Positions 1 through 9,068 of a stretch of DNA of 64,000 bases are shown here, in pieces. The position numbers and the translations under genes are program-made. The notes beneath the pieces were generated by a model. It made no database searches, was not told where the DNA came from, and worked only from the letters and a program-made list of their open reading frames with translations. Every line of letters begins with the position of its first letter. The stretch's first letter is position 1. The stretch comes from Orychophragmus violaceus (lineage: Eukaryota; Streptophyta; Magnoliopsida; Brassicales; Brassicaceae): contig CM058232.1 of assembly GCA_030180135.1 (NCBI GenBank), forward strand, positions 91,872,630 to 91,936,629. Direction: 5' to 3'.

Positions 1-628
1 AAGCATGGATTTCATCACCGAGTCGCTACTCCTTTCTAACAGGCAGATTAAGGAGATCCTTGAGAAGACAGTTGGAAAGACAAGGAAAGATTGGGCAGCA
101 AAGTTGGATGATGCATTATGGGCTTACAAGACAGCATTCAAGACACCACTTGGGACCACTCCATTCCATCTGCTATATGGAAAAGCATGTCATCTGCCAG
201 TAGAGCTTGAGCACAAAGCAGCATGGGCTGTAAAACAGATGAACTTTGATCTTAAATCTGCTGCAGAGAGGAGATTAGTGTAGCTTAATGAGTTGGATGA
301 GATTAGACATTTTGCCTATGAGAACTCAAAGCTGTACAAGGAGAGGACTAAGGCATATCATGACAAGAAGATTGTCTCCAGACAGTTTGAGCCTAATGAT
401 CAGGTACTTTTGTATAACTCTCGTTTGCATTTGTTTCCAGGTAAGCTGAAATCAAGATGGTCTGGTCCTTTCACAATCAAAGAGGTGCGTCCATATGGAG
501 CTGTCGTTCTAACTGGGAAGGAAGGTAATGAATTCACTGTGAATGGTCAGAGGGTGAAACATTATTGGGCTAAGGCCGAGATTCCAGAAGGTCAGATTCT
601 GCCTCTGGATGATGCACCCTCTACCTAA
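1..628 (+). pseudogene. Element A: integrase C-terminal part of Athila-type Ty3 pol (broken)
   Basis: This is the 3' end of an Athila-type Ty3/gypsy pol gene, covering the end of the integrase core and the C-terminal DNA-binding region; the rest lies left of the window. From about 45 the frame reads SNRQIKEILEKTVG, WAYKTAFKTPLGTTPF and LLYGKACHLPVELEHKA, which are typical of this family. It is broken twice. The first bases read in another frame (KHGFHHRVATPF) and then jump to SNRQIK, so the usual intervening block with the catalytic glutamate of the DDE triad is missing. A TAG at 281-283 stops the frame, which reopens in the same frame (LNELDEIRH) and runs to TAA at 626-628 through KLKSRWSGPFTIKEV. 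The loss of the glutamate block is inferred from the family pattern. The integrase would be inactive. Confidence 0.88.
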
Positions 629-670
629 ATCAATTGAAGCGTCAAGCTATTGAAGTTAAACAAGTGCTAA

Positions 671-686
671 GTGGGAGGCAACCCAC
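671..686 (+). other. Conserved stem-loop after the A coding region
   Basis: GTGGGAGGCAACCCAC can fold into a 5-bp stem (GTGGG/CCCAC) with a 6-nt loop. The same stem-loop follows the last stop codon in B (4836-4851), F (27686-27701, minus), E (21681-21698, minus, with one more pair) and H (44177-44192). Its constant position suggests a job in the RNA, such as packaging or 3'-end control; that is inference. Confidence 0.6.
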
Positions 687-1950
687 TGTTTTCGTTTTTG
701 CATTTTAATTTCAGTGTTTTTGTAGGACTTTACGTTTTGTTTCTGGTTTTGGTGAGTTTTGTTTCCAGGTCTCGGACAAATCGCGGTGCGTCGATCGACA
801 CACTATTGTGTCGATCGTCACAACACGATCGAAATCGCATTGCAGCAATCGTTGTGGTCCTGAGCAACGATCGATCATACACGAAAAAATCGCCGAGCAA
901 CGGTCGATGCACCTAGTGCAACGATCGATGCCTGAGCGACAGAGGTAAAACCCGACAGAACTTAACCATCCCTTAAACAAATTTTTATTTCTTTTTGCCA
1001 ATCCTTCGCTTGACACTATTGGGGACAGTGTGTCTTAAGTGTGGGGGAGGTTCTACTAACTTCTTTCTTTCTGTTTTCTTAGAGTCGGTTAAATTTTTAA
1101 AATTTGTTTTATTGAGTCAAAACTTTTAAGTGAGAAACAATGATTTTTTGAGAAGATTAGCAGCACTTGCAGGAACTTAAGTAACCATTGGGATGAAGTT
1201 GCAGATTATCTCTGCCTATTAGAAAACCCAGACATGGATCAACCTACTGAGGACACCCACATCGCTTCAGGTATCAGAGGATCCTTTTATTGACTTCACC
1301 TTAATACTGACTTAGATTTCTCACCTAAGGGCTTGGTATACTTTGTGTCGGATTCCCTTGTTAGTTCTGACACAGCCTGTAAACCTGTCCTATTTAGTTC
1401 CCTTCTCCCCTTCCATAAAAAAAAAAAGATAGTAAACTGAGGATGAGTTAGTAACTCCGAAGTGGTCATGGGAATGGTACTTACAACTTTCATATCCTGT
1501 GCATCCATGGAATGTGTCCAAAGTACACCCCTTAACGGGAAGAGCACTGATAAAAAAAAAAATGATACCCAATGGGAAAAAATCAGAATGCTAAGGAAGG
1601 GAAAAGAGAAGAAAGGGACTAGAGAAAGATAGTATGGTGGTCTAGAGCTGATAAGGTAAGAGTCCATGTGCCTTTGATCGATACTCCTTAGGTGAGACCG
1701 CACTTAAATACTTGCAGAAGTCAGTAGGGAGAATTTGAATGCGTGAATGTGATTGTGGAGTTTACTTAGGACAGTTGCTAAGTGTGGGGGAAGTATATGT
1801 TGGTCTTGATGTCTGCAGGTTGATTCTTTCATGTGGTTTACTAGGGGAATCTGAGTGTTGCTGCTTTTAGGATGAAAAGAGTTTCTGAAGAGTTTTCAAA
1901 CCTCTTCACTACATTCTAGTTCTCTGTTTTGCTTGAGGGCAAGCAAAGGC

Positions 1951-1965
1951 TAAGTGTGGGGGAGT
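1951..1965 (+). other. Element A polypurine tract
   Basis: A G-rich tract (TAAGTGTGGGGGAGT) directly precedes the TGATATATCA start of the LTR, the expected place for the plus-strand primer of reverse transcription. The same tract precedes the 3' LTR of B, E, F and H. Confidence 0.8.
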
Positions 1966-2155
1966 TGATATATCATGGTTTTTACCGGTTTTATGCCATG
2001 ATATAACTGTGTTTTAGTGTTCTTTGGTGTTCTTTTAGAGTCTTTTACAGGTTTAATCAGGTTTGGAGCAGAACTGGAGATATTGGAGCATTTTGGGATT
2101 TTTGGAGTGTTTGGCCGAGAGATTGAGCTCACTGTCCGATTTTGAGATCATGCAT
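1966..2155 (+). repeat. Element A 3' LTR, left part (continues at 34968-35969)
   Basis: The LTR starts with TGATATATCA and is cut after 190 bp by element B. The two parts total about 1.19 kb, the size of the other Athila-type LTRs here. Its first 40 bp form a hairpin (arms 1969-1978 and 1996-2005). Confidence 0.88.
2151..2155. repeat. Target-site duplication of element B (TGCAT, left copy)
   Basis: TGCAT at 2151-2155 is repeated at 34963-34967, on the far side of element B. The two copies flank TGATA...TATCA ends, which shows that everything from 2156 to 34962 entered A's LTR as B plus later insertions. Confidence 0.92.
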
Positions 2156-3327
2156 TGATATACCATGGATTTTAGGGATTTTAACCATGGTATATGTGTT
2201 ATTTATCGAGTCTTTTACTATGTTTTGGAGTCTTTCCAGGTGTTTTACAGGTTTAAGGACATCTGGAGCCTAATTGGACGTTTTGGGAGCATTTGGAGCA
2301 ATTCTGCACTATTTAGAGATCTCACAGAGTGCACTGGCTGTGTTTTCGCAGTGCAACGATCGTTGCAGTTCTGCACTAGGTCGACGCAGTTCTGCGCCCA
2401 AAAATCTGTATTTTGGAGAAATTACAGTTTTTGCCCAGAAACTTCCCAGACTTGCAAAAAGGCCCCCAGCCGACTTTAGACCAATATATTAGGGGTTTTA
2501 AGCCATTGTTTAGGCTCCGCTTTCATTAAGTCTTATTTTATTTCAGAGAGAGTTAGGGGCTGATCCTGCTCTCGAGAGAGAGAGGATTTTGAACCCCAGT
2601 TCTTTGTTTTATTTTATGATATTTGGTTTTCTATTCAAGATGTTTTCTGTTTCGATGATTATATCTGAGTAGATTACCTGTTAAGTTTAGGGATTCTCAT
2701 TAGGGATTTCATGGAATTATAGTTTAATTAATCTGTAGGGATTCATATCTGCTAGTTGTTTGTTTAGGTTGTTCTTAATGCTTAATCTGAACTAGCCACT
2801 TAGATTATGATGTTAGGCTGATTAATGCAGCGGAAGTTGGTTAATTTAGCTAGAAAGAACCTAGATAAGCAATTTAACTTCTCGCAAACGAAAGTTTGGT
2901 TTAATTAAATTGTGAACATATCAAACTTGGAATTAAAGCTGGTTTAATCTGTTAGTTCTCGCAAACGGAAGTTTGGTTTGCTGCACTTAGACTTAGAGAA
3001 TTCTCGCAAAGGAATTTGGTTAATTCTATATCTGTGTTTGAGTTCTAGAACAGTTTCTGATTGGATTTCGACTGATTGATTGCTTGTGTTCCTGATTTCC
3101 TGAGAACTCCCTAGACTTAACGCTTCGCTTCCTTGCTCACAAACTCGCCTGCTACTGATTTACTTTTCTGCTCTGCTTTTAGTTTAATCACCTTTGCTTT
3201 CTCCTAGTTTAATCTTTTCTGTTCTTATCTATCGTTGACCGGAGTCCCTGTGGATTCGATACCCTAAGTACTACAACTACATCACTGTGCACTTGCAGTT
3301 AGAATAAAGTTAAAACTAGACCTATCA
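2156..3327 (+). repeat. Element B 5' LTR
   Basis: This 1172-bp LTR runs from TGATATACCA to ACCTATCA. Its starting hairpin differs from the other elements by one paired change (arms 2159-2168 and 2185-2194). It contains one CGATCG pair (2357 and a decayed partner at 2378) and repeated 'tctcgcaaacgaaagtttgg'-like phrases at about 2880-3010 that all the Athila-type LTRs share. Confidence 0.92.
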
Positions 3328-3333
3328 AGTTTT

Positions 3334-3351
3334 TGGCGCCGTTGCCGGGGA
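3334..3351 (+). other. Element B primer binding site (tRNA-Asp type)
   Basis: TGGCGCCGTTGCCGGGGA starts 6 nt after the LTR. It matches the complement of the 3' end of plant tRNA-Asp(GTC), a primer commonly used by Athila-type elements. H (41313-41330) and E (24608-24625, minus) have the same 18 bases; F has one mismatch. Confidence 0.88.
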
Positions 3352-3576
3352 CTCTTTTGAGTCTCCGATAGATTTGAACTTAGGGTTTAGACTAGGTTTT
3401 TCGTTTTTGTTTTTTTTTGTTACTAATTTTTTTTTTTCTTTTTCTGTTCTTGCGTTTCAGGTACGCCTGTAATCTCCTTGCATCGATCGACACGGTCCTG
3501 TGTGTCGATCGTCACATCATCGCGCTTGCATCGATCGACGCTTTTCCTGCATCGATCGACACATATCGTAAGAAAG
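3352..3576 (+). other. Element B leader with two CGATCG pairs
   Basis: This untranslated leader has a T-rich run ending in TTTCAG at about 3460 followed by GTACG, a combination that looks like splice signals and also occurs in E, F and H. Then come CGATCG cores at 3484/3506 and 3532/3553. Confidence 0.6.
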
Positions 3577-4260
3577 ATGTATGATTTCTTTAGTCCAGGG
3601 ATTGATAATTCACAGATAGCCGGGTTGAAGAGTAAATTTGACTATCTGCATAGTCTTCTACTTGGAAAGTATGCGCAAGAAGCTATCAACTGCATTGGAG
3701 GGAATGAATTCTACAGTCAGGAATCAGCTTTTCAGGGACCTTTCCAGCAACAGGGCAATGCCTTCTCGAGGAACTATGGTGTTTCTTCTTACAAAGCACC
3801 GCCTGCACCTACACATAAGAGCATATTAGAAGCTATGATGGAACAGTTTCTTGAGAAAGAACAACAGATCACTGTGTCCTTCAAATCAAGGATGGATGCA
3901 TTGCATGCAGATCTGAATGAGAAGTTTGAATACTTGAGCACACATATGAAGAAGCTAGATATCCGAGTTCAAACAGCTGAAACAATGCAAAGGCATAATG
4001 AAGCTAAGAGAGCTGAACGGAAGCTGCACATCAAAGCTGTGACCTTAGGGGATGAGATTGAGTTGCTAGGTGAAGAAGAGAGCATAATCTCGGATATTCT
4101 GGATGAATATTGTCTGCCTGATACATGCATCGATCGATACCCCCTTAGTGTCGATCGACACGCCGTTCTGACGGCAATTTCAAAGTTCTTTCGAGAAACA
4201 GAATCGCCTTGCATTGATCGACACACATCATGCAACGATCGACATAGAACGCATACATGA
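3577..4260 (+). CDS. Element B Gag remnant: linker and coiled coil only
   Basis: The first ATG of an open frame reaching back to about 3478 is at 3577; the upstream part is leader with CGATCG pairs. The product of about 227 residues matches only the middle of the H Gag: a Q/N/F-rich linker (GGNEFYSQESAFQG), a KAPPAPT motif, and a coiled-coil stretch (EAMMEQFLEKEQQ through LSTHMKKLDIRVQ). The capsid domain at the N-terminus of H, E and F is absent. Near the C-terminus two CGATCG pairs (4131/4152 and 4215/4236) read as ID/D-R repeats. The frame then ends, and homologous tail sequence continues in another frame from 4214. It may be a pseudogene or a short trans-acting or packaging segment. Confidence 0.55.
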   Translation: MYDFFSPGIDNSQIAGLKSKFDYLHSLLLGKYAQEAINCIGGNEFYSQESAFQGPFQQQGNAFSRNYGVSSYKAPPAPTHKSILEAMMEQFLEKEQQITVSFKSRMDALHADLNEKFEYLSTHMKKLDIRVQTAETMQRHNEAKRAERKLHIKAVTLGDEIELLGEEESIISDILDEYCLPDTCIDRYPLSVDRHAVLTAISKFFRETESPCIDRHTSCNDRHRTHT

Positions 4261-4786
4261 CCAGAAACCTGCAATAGTACCAGAACGAGTGTATAAGCCC
4301 CCTGTGCCATATCCTAAGGTTCCTAAACCTTCCAAACAAGATCTAGAAGTGGCTAACTGCGTGAAAGTGATGGATAAGAAGGTGAATAGAACACCACCAG
4401 TTGAGACTTCACGAGTTCATGCAAAGAAGATGATCTTCACTGATGGTCATCTGAAAGAAGAAGTTCAGATTGGTGGAACTACAGTATCTGATAGTGGAAA
4501 GAAGAAGATGGCGGTTCCTCTTGAACCTTCTCTAACATCTTCAGTACTTACAACTGCTCATAAGCAGAAAGCTCCAGACATCAGATATACGTCAAAGGTA
4601 AGGTACAAATCACCTAAGCACATTGTTTTGAATGCAGGAAAACGCAGTAGACCGCCCAAGCTTCGCTCCCGCCCTGATTCTGATTTCTCTTTCCTTGGGA
4701 AGCCTCATGATCATAATGCCTATACACCTCCTTGGATGAAGAGATACTCACAGAGACATTCAAAGTCTCTGTTGAAACCGCCTTGA
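4214..4786 (+). CDS. Element B Gag tail, second frame
   Basis: This 190-aa frame overlaps the previous one by 47 bp in a different phase, so the original ORF suffered a frameshift. It is lysine- and proline-rich (KPPVPYPKVPKPSKQD near residue 28) and ends with DHNAYTPPWMKRYSQR, which corresponds to the tail of the H, E and F proteins (SPPWMRRLEQRQKKSL). The aspartic protease that comes before that tail in H is not present; the middle does not resemble it. Function is unknown. The shared tail fixes the end of the coding region. Confidence 0.5.
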   Translation: MIDTHHATIDIERIHDQKPAIVPERVYKPPVPYPKVPKPSKQDLEVANCVKVMDKKVNRTPPVETSRVHAKKMIFTDGHLKEEVQIGGTTVSDSGKKKMAVPLEPSLTSSVLTTAHKQKAPDIRYTSKVRYKSPKHIVLNAGKRSRPPKLRSRPDSDFSFLGKPHDHNAYTPPWMKRYSQRHSKSLLKPP

Positions 4787-6114
4787 ATCAAATCTCTTCT
4801 AATAAGTCAAGCTAATGACTAAAAACAAGCGCTGAGTGGGAGGTAACCCACTGTTAGGTTCGCTTTTGTTTTCATTTTTTTCGTTTTGATTTGGTATTTT
4901 TAATTTTTCTGTTTTGTGTGTTCAAAGCCGAGAGAAACAGACAGAAGCGCACTGCATCGATCGACACACATAGTGCATCGGTCGACACAGTGCGTTTCAC
5001 GGTTAGCCAATTTGATTACGGTTTAGACACCGGTTATCTCAATAACCGCGAGCATATTCAGTTGCATCGATCGACACCCTTGGGCATCGATCGACACAGG
5101 GCGACGACAGGTACGTAATCTGCAACTTTTCGGTTTGTTTCAATTTGATTATTATTCTCACCGAGCTCATGCTTTGATTACACTGGGGACAGTGTAATTT
5201 AAGTGTGGGGAGGAAGCTACTGACGCACGCTTTTGTTTTCTTAAGTTTTTCAAAATTTGTTTTATTGAGTCAAAATTTGTATGAAACTATGATTTTTCAA
5301 GGAAAATTTTCGCTTGAACAGGAACTAAGTGACCATTGGACAGACTTGCAGAGCCTCTCTGACAATTAGAAAACCCAGACACAGATCAACCTACTGGGAA
5401 CACCCACATCACTTCAGGTATCAGAGGATCCTTTTACTGACTTCAACTTTAATACTGACTTAGATTTCTCACCTAAGGGCTTGGTATACTTTGTGTCGGA
5501 TTCCCTTGTTAGTTCTGACACAGCCTGTCAACCTATCCTATTTAGTTCCCTTCTCCCCTTCTATAAAGTAAAAAAAAAAGAGATAATAAACTGAGGATGA
5601 GTTAGTAACTCCGAAGTGGTCATGGGAATAGTAGCAACACTATTATCTCTTATGCGATCCATGGAATATGTCCAAAGTACACCCCTTAACGGGAAGAACA
5701 ATGATAAAAAAATAAAATGATACCCAATGTGGGAAAAATCAGTTGTTAAGGAAGGGAAAGAGAAGAAAGGGACTAGAGAAAGATAGTATGGTGGTCTAGA
5801 GCTGATAAGGTAAGAATCCATGTGCCCTTTGATCGATACTCCTTAGGTGAGACCGCACTTAAATACTTGCAGAAGTCAGTAGGGTGAATTTGAATGCTTG
5901 AATGTGATTGTGGAGTTTACTTGGGACAGTTGCTAATTGTGGGGGAAGTACATTATGGTCTTGAGTTCTGTAGGAAAGTTTTCAGTGGCTTACTAAGTGA
6001 ATGTGATTGTGAAAGTTCCTAGGACGAAATGAGTTTCTGTGTTTTCAAACTTCTTTTCTTATGCTTTGGTTCTTTACTTGCTTGAGGGCAAGCAAGAGCT
6101 AAGTGTGGGGGAGT
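4787..6114 (+). other. Element B 3' non-coding region
   Basis: This is homologous to 629-1965 of element A. It has the stem-loop at 4836-4851, CGATCG pairs at 4958/4979 and 5068/5088, a G-rich tract at about 5200, a second at about 5938, and the polypurine tract at 6101-6114 beside the LTR. No gene is seen. Confidence 0.75.
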
Positions 6115-7208
6115 TGATATACCATGGATTTTAGGGATTTTAACCATGGTATATGTGTTATTTATCGAGTCTTTTACTATGTTTTGGAGTCTTTCCAGGT
6201 GTTTTACAGGTTTAAGGACATCTGGAGCCTAATTGGACGTTTTGGGAGCATTTGGAGCAATTCTGCACTATTTTGAGATCTAACAGAGTGCACTGGCTGT
6301 GTTTTCGCAGTGCAACGATCGTTGCAGTTCTGCACTAGGTCGACGCAGTTCTGCGCCCAAAAATCTGCATTTTGGAGAAATTACAGTTTTTGCCCAGAAA
6401 TTTCCCAGACTTGCAAAAAGGCCCCCAGCCGACTTTAGACCAATATATTAGGGTTTTTAAGCCATTGTTTAGGCTACGCTTTCATTAAGTCTTATTTTAT
6501 TTCAGAGAGAGTTAGGGGCTGATCCTGCTCTCGAGAGAGAGAGGATTTTGAACCCCAGTTCTTTGTTTTATTTTATGATATTTGGTTTTCTATTCAAGAT
6601 GTTTTCTGTTTCGATGATTATATCTGAGTAGATTACCTGTTAAGTTTAGGGATTCTCATTAGGGATTTCATGGAATTATAGTTTAATTAATCTGTAGGGA
6701 TTCATATCTGCTAGTTCTTTGTTTAGGTTGTTCTTAATGCTTAATATGAACTGGCCACTTAGATTATGATGTTAGGCTGATTAATGCAGCAGAAGTTGGT
6801 TAATTTAGCTAGAAAGAACCTAGATAAGCAATTTAACTTCTCGCAAACGAAAGTTTGGTTTAATTAGATTGTGAACATATCAAACTTGGAATTAAAGCTG
6901 GTTTAATCTGTTAGTTCTCGCAAACGAAAGTTTGGTTTGCTGCACTTAGACTTAGAGAATTCTCGCAAAGGAATTTGGTTAATTCTATATCTGTGTTTGA
7001 GTTCTAGAACAGTTTCTGATTGGATTTCGACTGATTGATTGCTTGTGTTCCTGATTTCCTGAGAACTCCCTAGACTTAACGCTTCGCTTCCTTGCTCACA
7101 AACTCGCCTGCTACTGATTTACTTTTCTGCTCTGCTTTTAATTTAATCACCTTTGCTTTCTCCTAGTTTAATCTTTTCTGTTCTTATCTATCGTTGACCG
7201 GAGTCCCT
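6115..7208 (+). repeat. Element B 3' LTR, left part (continues at 34885-34962)
   Basis: This is collinear with 2156-3327 until 7208, where copia element C begins. The last 78 bp of the LTR follow C at 34885-34962. TCCCT at 7204-7208 is the left target duplication of C; the right copy at 34880-34884 is TCCAT. Confidence 0.92.
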
Positions 7209-7889
7209 TGTTGGGAATGTCCTGAAATCTATTGTACTTACTCTAAGTGAAAGTCGTATAGTCGAGATGAGACAATCACATGACACTAGGTAGTCATAAC
7301 GCTTTGCTAGAAGCCACTTATGATCAATGAGTTGAGAACTCATTGCTAGTGTTATATGATCCTACAGGGTCACACACCTAAGCAAACTGGACGTTAAAGA
7401 CGAGGTTGATCATTAATGTAATGATCCAGTGAATGCATATTTGATATGCATTCGATATAAATAATCTGGGGCAGTGTCGATCGATGCAGATAGTGAATCG
7501 ATCGATGCAACTCGCGGATTAATCAGATTAATTAGGTTTAATCGTTGGTTAATTCCGTGATGGTTTAAGTCGACATATATAAGATATATGGTCGACCTAA
7601 AATGTTTTCTAACCTAATTCACAGCCACCAGAACTTTGATAGAAACCTCTCAGGAGATTCGATCTCAATAGGCATTAGCATCCCTGCTGTCCAGTTCGTG
7701 TGCGTGTGGATACCAGTAGAGGCACATCGTTTGAGGTGCTTCGTGATCTGGATTATCTGCAAACCTTCCGCTGCTTATTACCAGGTAAATCTGAGATCCC
7801 ATAGATTCAATTATATGAACCTTAGATCCTAGGCTCGGAATTCAGACTAGGGTTGCTAATCCTGATTAGAACTGCTAGAAATTCCTTCA
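7209..7889 (+). repeat. Element C 5' LTR
   Basis: The LTR runs from TGTTGGGAATG to ATTCCTTCA. A TATA-like box (TATATAAG, 7576-7583) lies inside a near-palindrome flanked by GTCGAC on both sides (about 7570-7596). A CGATCG pair is at 7478/7499. A splice-donor-like CAG/GTAAAT is at 7785, about 105 bp before the LTR end. Confidence 0.92.
7576..7583 (+). promoter_or_regulatory. Likely TATA box of element C
   Basis: TATATAAG lies in the middle of the LTR inside a palindrome. It would start the RNA near 7605, leaving the primer site and gag downstream as expected. The copy in the 3' LTR is at about 34566-34573. Confidence 0.55.
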
Positions 7890-7890
7890 G

Positions 7891-7902
7891 TGGTATCAAA
7901 GC
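7891..7902 (+). other. Element C primer binding site (initiator tRNA-Met type)
   Basis: TGGTATCAAAGC begins 1 nt after the LTR. It differs by one base from TGGTATCAGAGC, the usual site complementary to plant initiator tRNA-Met, which is present unchanged in D and G. Confidence 0.82.
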
Positions 7903-9068
7903 TTTAGGGTTCCATTGAATCTGTAGCATGTTGATTAGATTAGTTGAATCTGAATCTGTGTATGGTTGATACAAACTTGCTGAAATTCGTTTTCATGAAA
8001 ACCTAGTTTAGGGTTCTGTTCGAAAACGTTTTAGGGTTTTTTCGCATGGTGTCGATCGATGCCGATCCGGCATCGATCGACACAGGGCGAAAACCCGAAT
8101 AAAATTTAGGGTTTTTCGCATGGTGTCGATCGATGCCAATCCGGCATCGATCGACACAGGGCGAAAACCAGAATGAAACTTGTGTTTCGCCTAGTGTTGA
8201 TCGACACAACAGTTGTGTCGGTCGACACACACCTCGCTAGATTGATGAATCGGTTCGATTGGATTGGACTGGTTATCGAGCTTGGTTAATAATGGTTGAA
8301 CACTGTGAATGGTTTAATTGCGATTGCTTTGATTAGGTTGGCATCGACCGATGCTAATGTAGCATCGATCGACACTGACCGGTATTTAAAACCGGATCAA
8401 TTGGATTGATCGGTTATCGCGGATTGCTTTTGGTTGTTCTGTATCGATCGACACTATAGTAGTGTCGGTCGACATCAGATTCGATGATTAGGTTATTGAA
8501 CCTGAAATCACAGAACCAAAGCAAGATAAATCAATTAATTATAAGAATTGAAACATAATAAAACTGAACGTTTTAAATGATTCCGTTTCTCAATCAAATA
8601 TCAAGTGATACTTGATGTCTTTCCAATCTTGTCAACTGTCAAGACCCATTTAATTGTGCGATAGACTTGCAGTGCAAGATGTCCACAATTTCATGAGTAA
8701 GACAGAGGTAATCGTGTTGATGGACTTGCAGTGCAAGACATCAACAATTACATGACTGAAGAGATTGGTTTGCTTGACTGGGCCATCAAAATCGTTTTGG
8801 GCTCAGAGACATCAGGTGGATTTGACATAAGATGTCAATCCACAACCAAGAGTTATATTGGATATAACTAGCAAAGTTGTTGCTTACCTAGATAGCTAAA
8901 GTTGAGTGATAGCCAGTGGCTCACTTGAATTTAGTGAAGTGTGGGTCTTGGATCATTATATTCATCTGAGGAAACATTGTTTGAATATAATGCGAGTTTC
9001 TTATAAGTTAAGACTCCTCATTTCTTGAACATCATAACTAGACCTTTTACCTTTCTTTGTTCTCAGCT
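7903..9068 (+). other. Element C leader with five CGATCG pairs and a conserved block
   Basis: From 8040 to 8480 there are five CGATCG-type pairs, each exactly 21 bp apart (8053/8074, 8127/8148, 8198/8219, 8345/8366, 8445/8466). The first two sit in near-perfect 15-bp inverted repeats. From about 8590 to 9066 the leader is collinear with the leaders of D and G, including two copies of a CTTGCAGTGCAAG palindrome (about 8667 and 8726). It ends in a pyrimidine-rich stretch and CAG, 2 nt before the gag ATG. Confidence 0.7.

Larger units (their letters stand above)
629..1965 (+). other. Element A: 3' non-coding region
   Basis: This stretch between the pol stop and the LTR has no believable gene. 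It holds a stem-loop at 671-686, a cluster of CGATCG palindromes at about 790-930, and a long AT-rich block that is also found in B, E, F and H (from about 1180 to 1770). Three G-rich TAAGTGTGGGGG-type tracts lie at about 1036-1049, 1780-1793 and 1951-1964; the last is the polypurine tract beside the LTR. An antisense open frame at 1296-1703 is shared with the related elements but looks like conserved non-coding DNA. Confidence 0.8.

Noticed and set aside
1296..1703. Antisense ORF shared by A (1296-1703), B (5561-5821), E (20688-20966), F (26748-27026) and H (44912-45196), starting MDSYLISSRPPYYLSL
   Set aside because: The DNA is conserved but the frames end at different places because of variable A/T runs, and frame-disrupting changes are common. 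It fits conserved non-coding DNA better than a gene.
3334..3351. tRNA-like sequence TGGCGCCGTTGCCGGGG as part of a tRNA gene
   Set aside because: Only 18 bases match the tRNA-Asp end and they lie 6 nt after an LTR; this is a primer binding site, not a gene.
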